The notes beneath the pieces are model-generated. The model saw only the letters and a program-made list of their open reading frames with translations, did not search any database and had not been told where the DNA came from. The translations under genes and the position numbers were made by a program. From Schizochytrium sp. TIO01 (Eukaryota; Sar; Bigyra; Thraustochytrida; Thraustochytriidae): DNA of 64,000 nucleotides. This document shows, in pieces, positions 11,869 to 23,331 of the stretch. The DNA is taken from contig SMSO01000014.1 in NCBI GenBank assembly GCA_004764695.1, positions 4,680,845 through 4,744,844 of the forward strand, given 5' to 3'. Position 1 is the first letter of the stretch. Each line of letters starts with the position of its first letter.

Positions 11869-12778
11869 CTCTTGTAAAGTAAACCGATGTGCCTTACTTC
11901 GCACATATGCTAACATAGCAGAGCCCGCGAGCGCGAGCAAAGCCGGGGAAAGAAGGCCTTCCTTGAAGCCTCTCGTTCAGAAAGGTCGCAGAATAAGTTG
12001 CTCCAAATCGTTCAAGAAAAAGCGAGGATGGAATCAAGCAAGCAAGCAAACAGGCTGAGAGATACGTACTACATTCACGCATGCCCAACGCTAAGTGATT
12101 CCAGCTCCTTCTTCTTCTCCAAGGATCGATTGATGATCAATCGACTGCTGCCTTTCACTGGGAATCAGGAACTCAACAAATGACATGAGGAATGGCTTAC
12201 TAGGAGAGATGAATTCTACTTAGTGACTATGGTAGAGAGACAGTCATTCTGATGAGCAGACAGACCGTCAGGAATCGAGTGGAATCGAAGCCTACGAGTT
12301 CCGGAGGACTCCAAGCCAAGCCAAGTTTAGCTTGCGCCTCTTTCCTCAGCACGCGTGGCACGGCCTGTCCGTGCGAGTATCATTCGCCTGCCTCGCAATA
12401 ATTCCGTACGCCGTGTATGATGATGGTCCAAGTGCTGCGAGAACGGCGCTGTTCAATCTATGTGGCGAACGTGCTCTGCGAGAGAGCAAAGTTTAGAGAC
12501 GAAGCGAATGAGCCCTCATTCATTGGGCTCAAGTGCACATAAGTCACAAGCTCTGCGACGGCCTGTGAACTAACTAACTATCTATCGCAGAATCGCGGAA
12601 CCCGTTTCTGCAAACAATTCCACAGACGGCTCGCGCCCCTCAAGACTTTTCCCAGCTCGCTCAAGCCGGCCAAGCAGACCACGCGAAACCAGCGTAACCA
12701 AGCGAAGCTCGCTCCAGGATCACCCACGCCGGCCTCACTCGCGAGGTCTTCATCGATGTCCGCTGTCTCCTCCAGGCT

Positions 12779-12803
12779 TATTTGCTTGCTTGCTTGCTTG
12801 CTC
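12779..12803. repeat. (TTGC)n microsatellite
   Basis: Six TTGC copies, the last one TCGC. Confidence 0.9.
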
Positions 12804-13108
12804 GCCATCCCAAGCTGCTGCTCGTGCTCCCTCCTAAGCCCTTGGGAACCGAGCGCGAAGCTGAAGATCTCATCTCCTCTACCCTAGCAAAAGCCGAGGC
12901 CAGCTCACGAACCGCTCACGGCGCAGAATCAGGCGCCGTGAATCGTGGTGAGTCCATTATGGACCGCGATCGATGGAGAAGTATCATCCTTGATCTGTTG
13001 GCGGATGGCGGAAGTGGCCATCGCCAACAACTTCGTGCCGCTTCCACCAGCTCGAACCCAGCTTCCGCCAAGCTTTCCTCTCCCATGTTATCTCTCTGTC
13101 TTATTACC

Positions 13109-13214
13109 TATTGTCTATTCATCTCTATATCTTATTATCTATCTATCTCTTTATCCATCTACGTATCTATCTATGTGTGTATGTATGTATCTATATGTAT
13201 GTATGTATGTGTTG
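13109..13214. repeat. TATC/TATG tetranucleotide tract
   Basis: About 100 bp of imperfect TATC units that change to TATG units toward the 3' end. Confidence 0.85.
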
Positions 13215-13361
13215 TAGAGTTAGTTCGAGAGAGCAGCTGAGGCAATAGACGAACGAAAATCAGCGCGTGTTTTACTCCTCCAGGGGGCTTCCAGATCGGA
13301 TTATCGATGAAGAGGCAGCTTTTCGAATTGGGGAAGTAGAACTAACTAGTACTATTCACTT

Positions 13362-13393
13362 TCGACTTGAACTTGAACTTGAACTTGAACTTT
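13362..13393. repeat. (ACTTGA)n hexanucleotide
   Basis: Five copies of ACTTGA. Confidence 0.9.
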
Positions 13394-13831
13394 GCTTGCT
13401 TGCTTTCTTCTTTCTTTTCATCTTCCACTGCGAAGAATCAGAGACCCTCGTTTTATTTGTTTTCCTCTTTCTTCAGTTTCTTCTTCTTTTATTTTGTTTT
13501 TACTTTTAAGTTTAAAAAAATAAAAAATAAAAAAAAAAGGCATCTATGCGAATCCAGCAATGCTTTTAGCTTCTTTCTTTCTTTCTTTTTTCTTGCAAAG
13601 GGCGCCACCTCTGTGTCTATAAACAAAATCGTAGATAAATAAATACTTTTTCAATCAAAACTTCACTCCTTGTTTTATTGTTTGTTTGTTTGTTTGTTTG
13701 CTTTACATGTTAATGTTTCGTGATCAAAACATTTTAAAAGTAAAAGTGTTTCTCTTGTTGAGACGTGGAAAGAACAATGGGGAAAGAAAGGGGGGGAGGG
13801 GCGAAATTCGCGGGTCCGAAACCCAAAAATA

Positions 13832-13863
13832 GTTTTCATTTATTTTCAAAAATAAATGAAAAC
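13832..13863. repeat. Near-perfect inverted repeat, 15-bp arms
   Basis: Arms 13832-13846 and 13849-13863 are exact reverse complements with a 2-base spacer (CA). It is AT-rich and could form a hairpin. No U-run follows closely, and no gene lies within several kilobases. Confidence 0.9.
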
Positions 13864-13960
13864 CTTTTCCTGCTGCGACGCATTTTCAGAAGGGAAGGAG
13901 ACAGCGACAGACGGTCTTTTGAGTTATTCGTTTGTTGAGAGCGAATGAAGCGCACAACCC

Positions 13961-14024
13961 CTTCTTCTTCTTCTTCTTCTTCTTCTTCTTCTTCTTCAAG
14001 TTCTTCAAGTTCTTCAAGTTCTTC
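13961..14024. repeat. (TTC)n with 9-bp TTCTTCAAG units
   Basis: About twelve TTC copies followed by three or four copies of the 9-bp unit TTCTTCAAG. Confidence 0.93.
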
Positions 14025-14111
14025 GTTTTGTTTGTTTATTTATTTATCCATACATCATCTGGATCACTGATTGACAGTGCAGCAATCTTATTTTGAGGCA
14101 TCTACTTAAAC

Positions 14112-14169
14112 AATCAATTCAACTCAATTCAACTCAATTCACTCAATTCAACTCAATTCAACTCAATTC
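14112..14169. repeat. 10-bp ACTCAATTCA minisatellite
   Basis: Five or six copies; one unit is shortened by two bases. Confidence 0.9.
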
Positions 14170-14349
14170 GGTAGTGCCGATTGTGCATTAATTGCAAACA
14201 CCAGCTGACTTGAGCTCAACTTCACTGCTGCAGCGAGGTACCTGATCGTAGCTAGGCCGTCTACAGTGTGCAGTACTACGTAGTAGCGGTGGTGGTGGTA
14301 GCAGCATTTCAAGACAGGGCTTCTTTCTCATCTTTCTCATGACGTACAG

Positions 14350-14400
14350 AAAGATAGATAAAGAGATAGATAAAGAGATAGAGAGATAGAGAGATAGATA
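14350..14400. repeat. GATA/GAGA tract
   Basis: Imperfect GATA tetranucleotides mixed with GAGA and AAAGA units. Confidence 0.85.
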
Positions 14401-14726
14401 CATGGATAGAACGAGAATGGTCGATCTCCAATTGCGTGAGCGGAGGGTGTCTTCGGGTTTCCTTCCCTCTGGAGACCTCCACTGATGAGGTGGTCAGGCC
14501 TCGGAGGAGACGCGGGCACAGGCCGCAGAGGGCGGGGAAGGAAGGCGAGGACCTCCGACGCAAGCGCTTGAGGCAGCTTCGTCGCAATCTCAGCGCTCGA
14601 AAGATGGCGCATTCCAAGAGAACGTCGCCGATTTACTACTGCTACTACCACCATCACAATCAATCAATAAACAATTAATTAAAAAAAGAATCAATGAACA
14701 AATCAATCAATGAATCCATGCATAAA

Positions 14727-14772
14727 TAAATGAATGAATGAATGAATGAATGAATGAATGAATGAATGAATG
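14727..14772. repeat. (TGAA)n microsatellite
   Basis: About eleven TGAA copies. Confidence 0.95.
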
Positions 14773-16227
14773 CATCAATCAACACATCATACGATTGTCG
14801 AGTGATTTCCCAATTCTCGTCCAAGCTATGCTCGAGATTGGCTTGGATTCCTGCACTATCGAAGCATTGCGCAACTAACTTGCCTCGCTCCGTGAGCGAT
14901 TGATTGACTGACTGATCAAAAGCGCGTTGAGAGGCCATCCATTCTTCAGGCTGCCAATTGCAGTCAAAGTGGCCGAGCATCCTTCTATTGTGCTCCGCCG
15001 CAACAGCTGTGAAAGATGAAAACTACCAAAGCAGAGACAGAGATGTCAGAGATAGCACAGCACGGATACGGATGATGGAGGATCGATCAGTTGACGTGGA
15101 GTTAGTTACACGAGAACACGAGAGGCCTGCCTGCCTTTGATCCCTTCCCTTTCCGCAAATGGCGAACTTGAGCAACGAATCAACAGGCGCGACCTTTACA
15201 CCTTCAGCCCCACCTTCAACTGCTTCAACCTCAACTTCATCTTCTTCAAAGTGGCTCCGTGCCAAGCTCTGCGTAACGAACTATCTATCCATGTATCCAA
15301 TTGTCTGTCTTCGAGTCTGTAGATCGATCGCTGTGCATTGTGGTCCTTCTCTCTGAAGAGCGTCAGTAAGTAGATAGATAGATAAGTAAGTAAATGTCCT
15401 GGTTCAGGCCGTGGTCGAGGGGCGCTTATTGTCCATAATGGCGACGGATCGACCGCAGAGGCGGCTTGGAATGAAAGTAAGTAAAGGAATGAATCAATCA
15501 ATCGAAAGATAAATAAATAAACAAGTACGTAAATGCTCAACTTGAAGCAGCGAAGAAGTTGACGAAGGAAAGAACGCAGTCGTCGTTTGCAAGCGACGAT
15601 GATACTATCTTTCATCATCTGCTGTTTGCAGGTAGTAGGGACACCTAGTGCTGCCTGCTAAGAGTGGCAGAAAGGGAAATAAGCAGGAGGAGGAAAATCG
15701 AACTCGCCCGTCGGATCCGGATTTCCCTGCGCCTTTTCCCAATATGGCGCAACTAAGGGGGCATTGTATAGGCGATAGATACTAAGAGTGCGATAGGAGA
15801 TCAACGATGACTTTTTATTAGCACTATTTTTATTTCTTATCGTATCATCTGCTTTGTCTTTCCTAGTAAGTATTTTTTTCTTTTAAAAACAGCGTTTAAA
15901 TTAGTTAAAATGAGTTGCCATTAAATCATTATTATTTTCATAATAAATAAAATGTTTACTTATTTACTTTATTTGCTTTTAATCAATTGATTTTTTTGAT
16001 ATTAAAAAAAAATATATATAGAAAATAATCGAAGGTTTGGGCTCAAGTTGATCAGGGCCAAAGCTGAAGTTCAAAGTCCAAAGTTGCCGCTTCTTCTCAA
16101 GTCAATGCCAACGTGCTCGAGAGCAGACTCAGCTTCGACGCAAACTTAGTCAGGTCCTTCTCAGAAAGAACCCTGCTCTTCTTCACCAACAAGTTTCGCC
16201 CACTCTGAGTCCCGAAAGGAACTATCA

Positions 16228-16270
16228 CTCATTCATTCATTCATTCATTCATTCATTCATTCATTCATTC
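16228..16270. repeat. (CATT)n microsatellite
   Basis: Ten to eleven CATT copies; complementary in sense to the TGAA arrays. Confidence 0.95.
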
Positions 16271-16365
16271 ACTCACCTGTTGTTCCAGAGCAACGAGAGT
16301 GATTGAGTGAGTGAGTGGGATCGAGAAGTGTTGAAAACGCAGCACGCGGAGGCAATTTATGAGTT

Positions 16366-16394
16366 AGTCAGTCAGTCAGTCAGTCAGTCAGTCA
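16366..16394. repeat. (CAGT)n microsatellite
   Basis: Seven CAGT copies. Confidence 0.95.
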
Positions 16395-16595
16395 AAAAGA
16401 AGTCAAAAAGAGACACAGAGACGGCACTTTGGAGCCTCCTTTCGAGGCTTGAGCGATCTCGTTTTCGAGGCCTCGGATGCTGCGAAAAAGTAGGCGAAAA
16501 GAGGCAGCAGCCGTCCAGACAGAGCAGAACGAAGGACCCGCCTGAAGACGGCAGTGTAGTGTTGAAGCAGCACAATTGATTATAGCTTTGTAGTC

Positions 16596-16649
16596 ACAAA
16601 CAAACAAACAAACCAACAAACAAACAAACAAACAAACAAACAAACAAAC
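16596..16649. repeat. (CAAA)n microsatellite
   Basis: About thirteen CAAA copies with one CCAA unit. Confidence 0.95.
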
Positions 16650-17405
16650 CCTGGTTTACATTACTTATGGAGAGGCAGTTAGTTTGATCGTTCGTTTAAT
16701 TCTTTGTTTGATTGTTTGACTGTTATTTAGATTTTTTTATAATATTTTTTATGTTTGCTGTCTGGCTATTGCCTCCGTTGCTTTCTTTCTTTTCTTTCTT
16801 GTTTTACTTAACCTTTCCCCTCTTTTCTTCTTCGCGAACCAGGACATAGTAACTAGGTACTATTTTCTTCGCCCGCAATTATCCTCTCTAAATGTTTCTA
16901 ACCGACGAAATATACTTTCTTTCTTACGGTAGGTACTTTTTCTTTCCTTTTCTTTTTTTCTGATGAAATAGAACATTCACATATCATATAACTGTTGTTA
17001 ATGGACTCAACAAATCAACAAAGAGGGCCTTTTCTTTTTTCTTGCTTCTTTTGTCTCTTTCTTTCTCCTATCATCCATCGCCCTTTTCCAATTGAGATGA
17101 AAGCTCTAACGCCGCCGTTTCCACCGCTCGCACGCCTTGCTTTACGCGACCTTCTGTGCTTTATGTGCTCTCAGGCCGCAGGAGGAGCCGCTCCTCCCTC
17201 GAGAGCGACCTCTTTCTGCTTTCTCGCACCGCCTTCGCAGCCCTCTGAGTCCGCATAGATAGCAACCCTCGAGGTCAACTTTCAACCCAAGCAGCTTATT
17301 CATCAAAGAAGGAGAAGAAGTCCTAGCGAAGCACCTACCTATCTACCTAGCAAGCAAGCACATTACTTTCACTTTGCGAGAGGAAGGAAATCAGCTTCTT
17401 TCTAT

Positions 17406-17427
17406 GTATATATATATATATATATAT
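17406..17427. repeat. (TA)n dinucleotide
   Basis: About ten TA copies. Confidence 0.9.
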
Positions 17428-17636
17428 CGTGGAGAGATACAGCAAACAGGTGCTACGTAGCACCGAACTAGCACTTGGCTACCACACGGCTTTCGTCTTA
17501 CGTCATCCTTACGTCAGCTTGCTTGGCACTTTTGTCCCTTGTCTACTGTCAAGATAGTTGCGCTTATTGCGCTTATTGCGCTTATATGCATGCATGCTTG
17601 TCACGCCAGCGCTTAAAACGCAATGGACTCGGAATC

Positions 17637-17654
17637 GATCAATCACTCAATCAC

Positions 17655-17711
<57 letters not shown>

Positions 17712-17820
17712 GAATGAATCAATGAATCAATCAATCAATCAATGAATCAATCAATGAATGAATGAATGAATCAATCAATGAGTGAATGAATGAATGAATG
17801 AATGAATGAATGAATGAATG
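17637..17820. repeat. Composite (AATC)n/(TGAA)n array, about 184 bp
   Basis: It begins as AATC units, becomes an interleaved mix of AATC and TGAA, and ends as a pure TGAA run. The gradual change suggests one array turning into another by point change and slippage. Confidence 0.95.
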
Positions 17821-18810
17821 ACAACCTAGTACCTGCCCAGAAGCCAGGACAGTAAGTAGCAGCATGCCCACCCTACTTACTACCTATTGCGTACAAGGGC
17901 TTGTTTGTTGAGAAAGAAAGGAGGTCGCCGAGCGGAGCCTGGCCTGCTGAAGGCTGGCTTTTCGCCGGAAAAGACAGACACTCTGCCTCCACTCCACTCG
18001 CAGACCTCACGAGCTCAGGAGCTTTACGTTGACGTTGAGCCTGAGCCTGCTTGAGCTTGCTTGGCGAGCACCCATCAACGGTGGGCCCAAAGCTATCAGC
18101 TTATTTGTTTATTTATATTTATTTATTTGTTTATTTTAGAATTGTTTATTTGTTTATTTTAGATTTGTTTATTTAAAATTATTTATTTATATTTATTTTA
18201 AAATTGTTTATTTAAAATTATTTATTTACTATCTGCTTATTTACCCCTTTACTCCAAGTTATTAGAGAGCGACGCTTTCGTCAGCAGAACAGAAGCGATC
18301 TCTTATCTCACTCGCTACGTGCCACATGAAGGAGTGTAGCTTCATCTCAGGTGAAGCTCTCTCTCTCTAAGAAGATGACCTATCTGACTAAGCTTTGCAA
18401 GCTTTAGCTCCTCTATCATCCTGTTCTCCACCGTTTTTGACAACTCGTGAATCACTCTTTTCAATCGAAAAGCAATAGAATAATGATACTTCATCTACAT
18501 TTTTAAAATATGAAAATATATAACAGTGATCTTTTCTAAAATCGGAGATAATTAATTAGCCTCATGATAAGATACCATTTGGGGCGATGAAAAACCCCTT
18601 CGCAGGTTGAAGAACTCGAAGCGAAAGGAGGAATCACGAGGAAGACAGAAGCCTATTTTGGGCCAAAGCGGAGAGGCCGTCTTTACTTTGCACAGTGTCT
18701 GAGCTGTGAGCGTCCGTAACCTGAGAAGTGCTCAACGAGCGAACCCGAAGTGAGGGAGCCAAGAGAGACCGCGAAGAGCCAGGCTTTCCACCTTTCCTTT
18801 AAACTCACTG

Positions 18811-19306
18811 CTTTACTTTACTTTACTTTACTTTACTTTACTTTACTTTACTTTACTTTACTTTACTTTACTTTACTTTACTTTACTTTACTTTACTTTA
18901 CTTTACTTTACTTTACTTTACTTTACTTTACTTTACTTTACTTTACTTTACTTTACTTTACTTTACTTTACTTTACTTTACTTTACTTTACTTTACTTTA
19001 CTTTACTTTACTTTACTTTACTTTACTTTACTTTACTTTACTTTACTTTACTTTACTTTACTTTACTTTACTTTACTTTACTTTACTTTACTTTACTTTA
19101 CTTTACTTTACTTTACTTTACTTTACTTTACTTTACTTTACTTTACTTTACTTTACTTTACTTTACTTTACTTTACTTTACTTTACTTTACTTTACTTTA
19201 CTTTACTTTACTTTACTTTACTTTACTTTACTTTACTTTACTTTTACTTTACTTTACTTTACTTTACTTTACTTTACTTTACATTACTTTACTTTACTTT
19301 ACTTTA
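18811..19306. repeat. (CTTTA)n pentanucleotide array, about 496 bp
   Basis: From 18811 to 19240 there are 86 consecutive perfect CTTTA copies. One extra T near 19244 and one ACATT unit near 19281 interrupt the remaining 13 or so copies. It is the longest array in the window. A plus-strand frame through it reads repeated YFTLL and is an artefact of the repeat. Such a long perfect array usually implies recent expansion. Confidence 0.99.
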
Positions 19307-22191
19307 CATTTATTTATTGTTAACTCTCAGGCTCTTTTCTCGCTTCTTTTTTAGTCTAACAATTGTTTTTAATTCTTCTACTTCTTCTTTTTTCTTCTTT
19401 TTAAATAAGAAAAAAGACATCAAACTTTTTCCGGCAACTAAAACACTTCTCAGAGTCACACCATTATTGCGATGGTGTTGCTGTTTTTAAAAACTATTTT
19501 TAATTTTAAATAAATAAATAAATACTTTAATTTTATATATACATACATACATCAAAAGATGACATCATAACTATGGGTATTTAAGGGGAGTTGATAGTGC
19601 GATACAGTGAAGGCGGAGCTCCTATCCACAATGCTACCCAAAACAGTAGGGCTCGGCAAAACGAATCCGCGAATTCTCGTACACCGATCTTCCGATCCGC
19701 TAGTCAGACTCATAGGAAGCAGGCAAGTGCAAATTCAGCCGGTCCAGCAAGCGGAGGAGACCCTTTGCGTGAGTACCTCTCATTCCTTCATTCCTTCTCT
19801 CTTTCTCTCTTTCTTTCAGTCTTTCTTTCTTCTTTCTTTCGGTTCTTCCTTTCTCAGTGTATCCGTCTGAAGGTCAATGCCTGTCTGTCATGAATCCGCA
19901 ACAGTGGATCCAAGATTGAAGAAATCGAAGAAGAGGCTTCGAGCTCAGCTTTAGAAGGGTTGGCCGCCTCTGGAGACTTTGTTGAAAGCTCGCGGCGCTC
20001 TTGCTTATTTGCTTGCCTGCTTGCCTGCTTGCTTGCTTGCTACGTCGTGTGAGACTGGGGCTGCGTGCGAGCTCGCTGTTTTCAGCGAGGCCGCTGAAGA
20101 CTGTTGGGCGAAATGCGGAGTTCGAGGGACTCACTCACTCAGCCTCGAAGCGGCATCTGCGATAAGACAGAAACTAAGAAACTAAGAAACGAAGAAACTA
20201 AGAAACAAAAGGACAAAGAAATGAAGAAATGAAGAAGTAAAGACAGAAGAAGCTTTGCCGCAACAGAAGAAGAGACGTCTGCGGAATAACAGGGAAGCGG
20301 AGCAAAGACCCACGGCAACAGGGAACTAACTCTTCGTTAGAGGCTTCGTCGCGGATATCTTTGCAGCAGCTCAGGAGAGAGAAGCAGGGCTTCGGTTGCT
20401 ATAGTTAGAAATTGGGGATAGGAGGAGATGATGAATGATTGAAAGGGCTTGAGGGGAAGAGAACCACCGCTCGTAGGTGCAGAAGATCCTTTTGTTGATT
20501 CTCACGAGCAAGATGAAAAAAGTCGCTTGGAAAGTATTACCACGTGATTATAAAATCATGCACGTGGCCTGGTGATAACTAGTTCAAGTTCAAGCTCAAG
20601 CTCAAGCCCAAGTTTAAGTTAGGAGCAACAGAAGTCTGCGCACTTTGGTGGCCACGAGCAGTGCTCGCCGGGGAAAGTGGCAATGTTTCACGCAAATGAC
20701 CAAGAAAGTATCCTTCCCCGCTTGTTTGATGGTGAAGTAAGTGAGCGACGCATTTTTGTTGGTGCAAGGCGCACCCATTCGGGATGTCATGCTGCTCGCG
20801 ACACGAGCTCGTGCTCACCTTTTATCTACTACCACGGAGGGGAACTACCAGCCAGAGTGGTGCTGCAGGCGAGTCTGAGAGGCATGAACAATGTGGTGTT
20901 TCTGATTTAGTTAACTTTGTTTTACTTTGTTTCAAAGTTGCTTTGTTTTGTTTTGATTAACGTGGAAAACAAACAAAAAGGAAAGAAGACTTTCGGTACA
21001 AGAACAAAGTGGAAACTGGGAGCGCCCATTTCATTGCTCATGTATAATCTATGTACATATTACCCCTAGAGGTACCTATTGCTACAGGAAAGGGAAAAAA
21101 AGAGTTACAGGCCTTCTTACAAAAATGAATCTACGATGATTGCTCAATCAGAATGTGAAATCCAAGAAGAAGAAGGAAACCTTCCAAAGTCAGCCACCCG
21201 TATCTTATCATTTTGTAAGCATTCTCGATTTGCAGGGCAATGCGTTCTAGCTCTCCTCTTTTTCGATACAAGAAAGTATGATATTTCATAATACGAATAT
21301 CTTCTCTTTTAGATTTGTGTTTGGGCAAGCTGACCAGACACAATGAGCTCAGTTCTCGTTCTCTCTGTTAAATTTTTTTTTTAAAAATCCCCTCAGCAAC
21401 AATTTAGATCTTACCTGTAAAGATTACTTTGAAGAACGAACAAATTTGGTCAAACACACTTTTGAAATGACCACCTTTTCTACTACTAAACTTCTAATGA
21501 GTCTCCCAGTGGAATTAAAACCGATTTCTTCTACGAAAACGTAAAACTCCTTTCCTACTATCCTAAAGAGCAAGGTATCCACATAGGTACCTCCTGCCAA
21601 CACCCCCCCATTCGACGATTTGGTCCAGAAATCAAAATACATTTCCAATAACCTAACTCCCAATCTCCAACTTATGTGAAAACATTACAACAACCAAATG
21701 CTTGTTAAGCCTTAATAAATCATCAACAATGATAATTGTAGACTCCTGTGATTATTTTCTGCTCCAGAAAATCGATGCTGTTGATATCTTGATAGCTTGA
21801 TGAAATGGTTGTCCCGATCGCTAGTACCTAGTAGACACCTAGCACTAGCTCCATGAAACTGTCTTTTTAAATTTAATACAAAATATCCAGGTTGTCTGTA
21901 TCAACTAGACTGTTCTATGTACCTCCTACCTACATTGATGGGATTTCTTTGCTCTAGCACCATCCTATTCTACCCTATTGAAAGACAAAGCACACACCTT
22001 TGGTGGATAGTACGTCCAATTGGACTCTACTTGTAATATGAGGGGTTCAGGATTGGCAGCCGATCCTCTGAAACACTAGCGATAGCAAAGGCTTGCAGCA
22101 TTCAAACAGAAGCGACCTGCTGTGAAGACCCTCCTGGAGCCCGTGTAGTTGAATCCCTCCTCTCTCTACCTCTTAGCTCTTATCAGCTACC
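19307..22191. other. Gene desert, part E (upstream of the SDR gene)
   Basis: No gene is supported. AAAT units lie near 19501-19528, TTGC/TGCC units at 20004-20041, and AAGAAACT-like units at 20165-20235. After 20300 the microsatellites thin out, and the last 1.5 kb resembles ordinary intergenic DNA of the gene block. The SDR promoter should lie in the last few hundred bases; a CT-rich stretch at 22155-22180 sits just upstream of its ATG. Confidence 0.55.
20004..20041. repeat. TTGC/TGCC tract
   Basis: Nine imperfect TTGC/CTGCC units. Confidence 0.85.
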
Positions 22192-23331
22192 ATGCGTATC
22201 CTCCTGACCGGTGCGTTCGGAAATGTTGGCCGATATGTTGTCTTGGAGATGTGCAAGCAAGGCCATGAGCTGACTTGCTTTGACCTTCAGTCCAAGGCCA
22301 CAGAAAAAATAGCCAAGGACCTTCAAGCTGCTGCTCAAAAGGAGGGCTACCCAGTCTTCAAGGTGATTTGGGGTAATCTGACTGATGAGGCCAACGTAAA
22401 AGCTGTGCTGCAAGAAGTGCAACCCGAAGCAATTGCTCACTTGGCAGCAATCATCCCCCCTGTTTGCTACGAGCGCCCGGAGCTTGCCGAGAAAGTCAAT
22501 GTTGGAGGCGTCTCTATCATCCTAGCTGCAGCTGCCGAACTTGATCATCCGCCGCGCATTGTGTTCTCATCCTCCTACTCAATCTACGGCCCGCACAACC
22601 CGAACAAGGATACTCCTCTGCTCACTCCGGAGGATCCCATCAACCCTCTCGATAACTATGCCATCCACAAAGCCCGAGCAGAAAAGCTCATGCATAATTA
22701 CGCCGGAGAATGGGTCATTCTTCGCTTCGGAGCTATTTACCCTGGTAAGCTCCTCGAGGCCTCCAGCGGACCTCGTACCTTCGAATTTAGTTTCACCCAT
22801 CCACCTAATCAACATCGGCATGGTGCCCACCCCGCAGACGTGGCACTTGCTGTAGCAAATGCATGCTCGTTCGAAAATATCTCCGGTCGCACCTTTCTTA
22901 TTGCTGGTGATGAAAGCTGGCAGAAAAGCCCCAAATTTTTCACAGATTTCATTGGAAGCGCTCTAGGATATGGCACGCTGAACGTGAATGCATTTTATCC
23001 TGGCGATCCAGAGAATGACCAGTGCTGGTACTTTGAATCTTATATGGATACCACCGAGTCGCAAGCCGTCTTGCAGTTTCAAAAACACACTCTGGAGGAC
23101 TACATTGCTGACATTCGGAGTCAAACCCGTTTCATTCGTCCCGTCATGTGGGCTTTTGCCCCTCTCGCACGCTACGGGATGGTGAAGAATAGTCCCTTCC
23201 TTAATCGCCCTACCCCAAAGGCCGACTCCTATATGGATATCCTTCTCAACTTATTTCCCAAAGCTGCAACAGTGTCTTTGGAGGAATCTGCGCCCAAATC
23301 GAGCACCCAAGATACTGAAACTAGCTCGTGA
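22192..23331 (+). CDS. NAD(P)-dependent epimerase/dehydratase, extended SDR, 379 aa
   Basis: An extended short-chain dehydrogenase/reductase that should bind NAD(P) in a Rossmann fold and act on a nucleotide sugar or related alcohol/ketone. The substrate cannot be told. The N-terminal dinucleotide-binding motif TGAFGNVG is at residues 6-13, the first beta strand being the hydrophobic MRILL. An acidic residue follows the second strand (CFDLQS, near residue 33). The HLAAIIPP stretch near residue 84 fits the family's 'hxAA' motif. The catalytic Ser lies in the FSSSYSIYG stretch near 125-133, and Tyr156 and Lys160 form the YxxxK pair (YAIHK). Length fits extended SDRs with a C-terminal substrate domain. 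There is no signal peptide. The ATG in GCTACCATGC is the first one and sits right at the glycine-rich motif, as usual. It is intronless and convergent with the TFIIE-beta gene. Confidence 0.9.
   Translation: MRILLTGAFGNVGRYVVLEMCKQGHELTCFDLQSKATEKIAKDLQAAAQKEGYPVFKVIWGNLTDEANVKAVLQEVQPEAIAHLAAIIPPVCYERPELAEKVNVGGVSIILAAAAELDHPPRIVFSSSYSIYGPHNPNKDTPLLTPEDPINPLDNYAIHKARAEKLMHNYAGEWVILRFGAIYPGKLLEASSGPRTFEFSFTHPPNQHRHGAHPADVALAVANACSFENISGRTFLIAGDESWQKSPKFFTDFIGSALGYGTLNVNAFYPGDPENDQCWYFESYMDTTESQAVLQFQKHTLEDYIADIRSQTRFIRPVMWAFAPLARYGMVKNSPFLNRPTPKADSYMDILLNLFPKAATVSLEESAPKSSTQDTETSS

Larger units (their letters stand above)
9070..13960. other. Gene desert, part C
   Basis: No gene is supported. 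The segment 9560-11100 is the part of the desert poorest in microsatellites and is AT-rich. It contains one open frame (10168-10365) with a GTAAGG donor-like site near 10216, but nothing in it is recognisable. GC-richer islands at 12250-12770 and 12800-13080 carry short frames without motifs. Listed repeats: GTAG, GGT, a 16-bp minisatellite, TTGC, TATC/TATG and ACTTGA. Confidence 0.55.
14025..18810. other. Gene desert, part D
   Basis: No gene is supported. It alternates repeat tracts (listed separately) with GC-richer islands (14400-14600, 17100-17280, 17900-18090) and AT-rich stretches (15800-16020, 18100-18245). Short frames run through the repeats and carry no motif. A TTTA/TTTG-rich tract at about 18104-18245 is degenerate. 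Confidence 0.55.

Noticed and set aside
18750-19490. 246-residue plus-strand frame through the CTTTA array
   Set aside because: A pentanucleotide without stops in one frame always gives a long frame (repeated YFTLL); the flanks show no motif.
430-22191. Retroelements or virus-like elements as the source of the desert
   Set aside because: I saw no reverse transcriptase, integrase, capsid or terminal-repeat signature; the repeats are simple tandem arrays.
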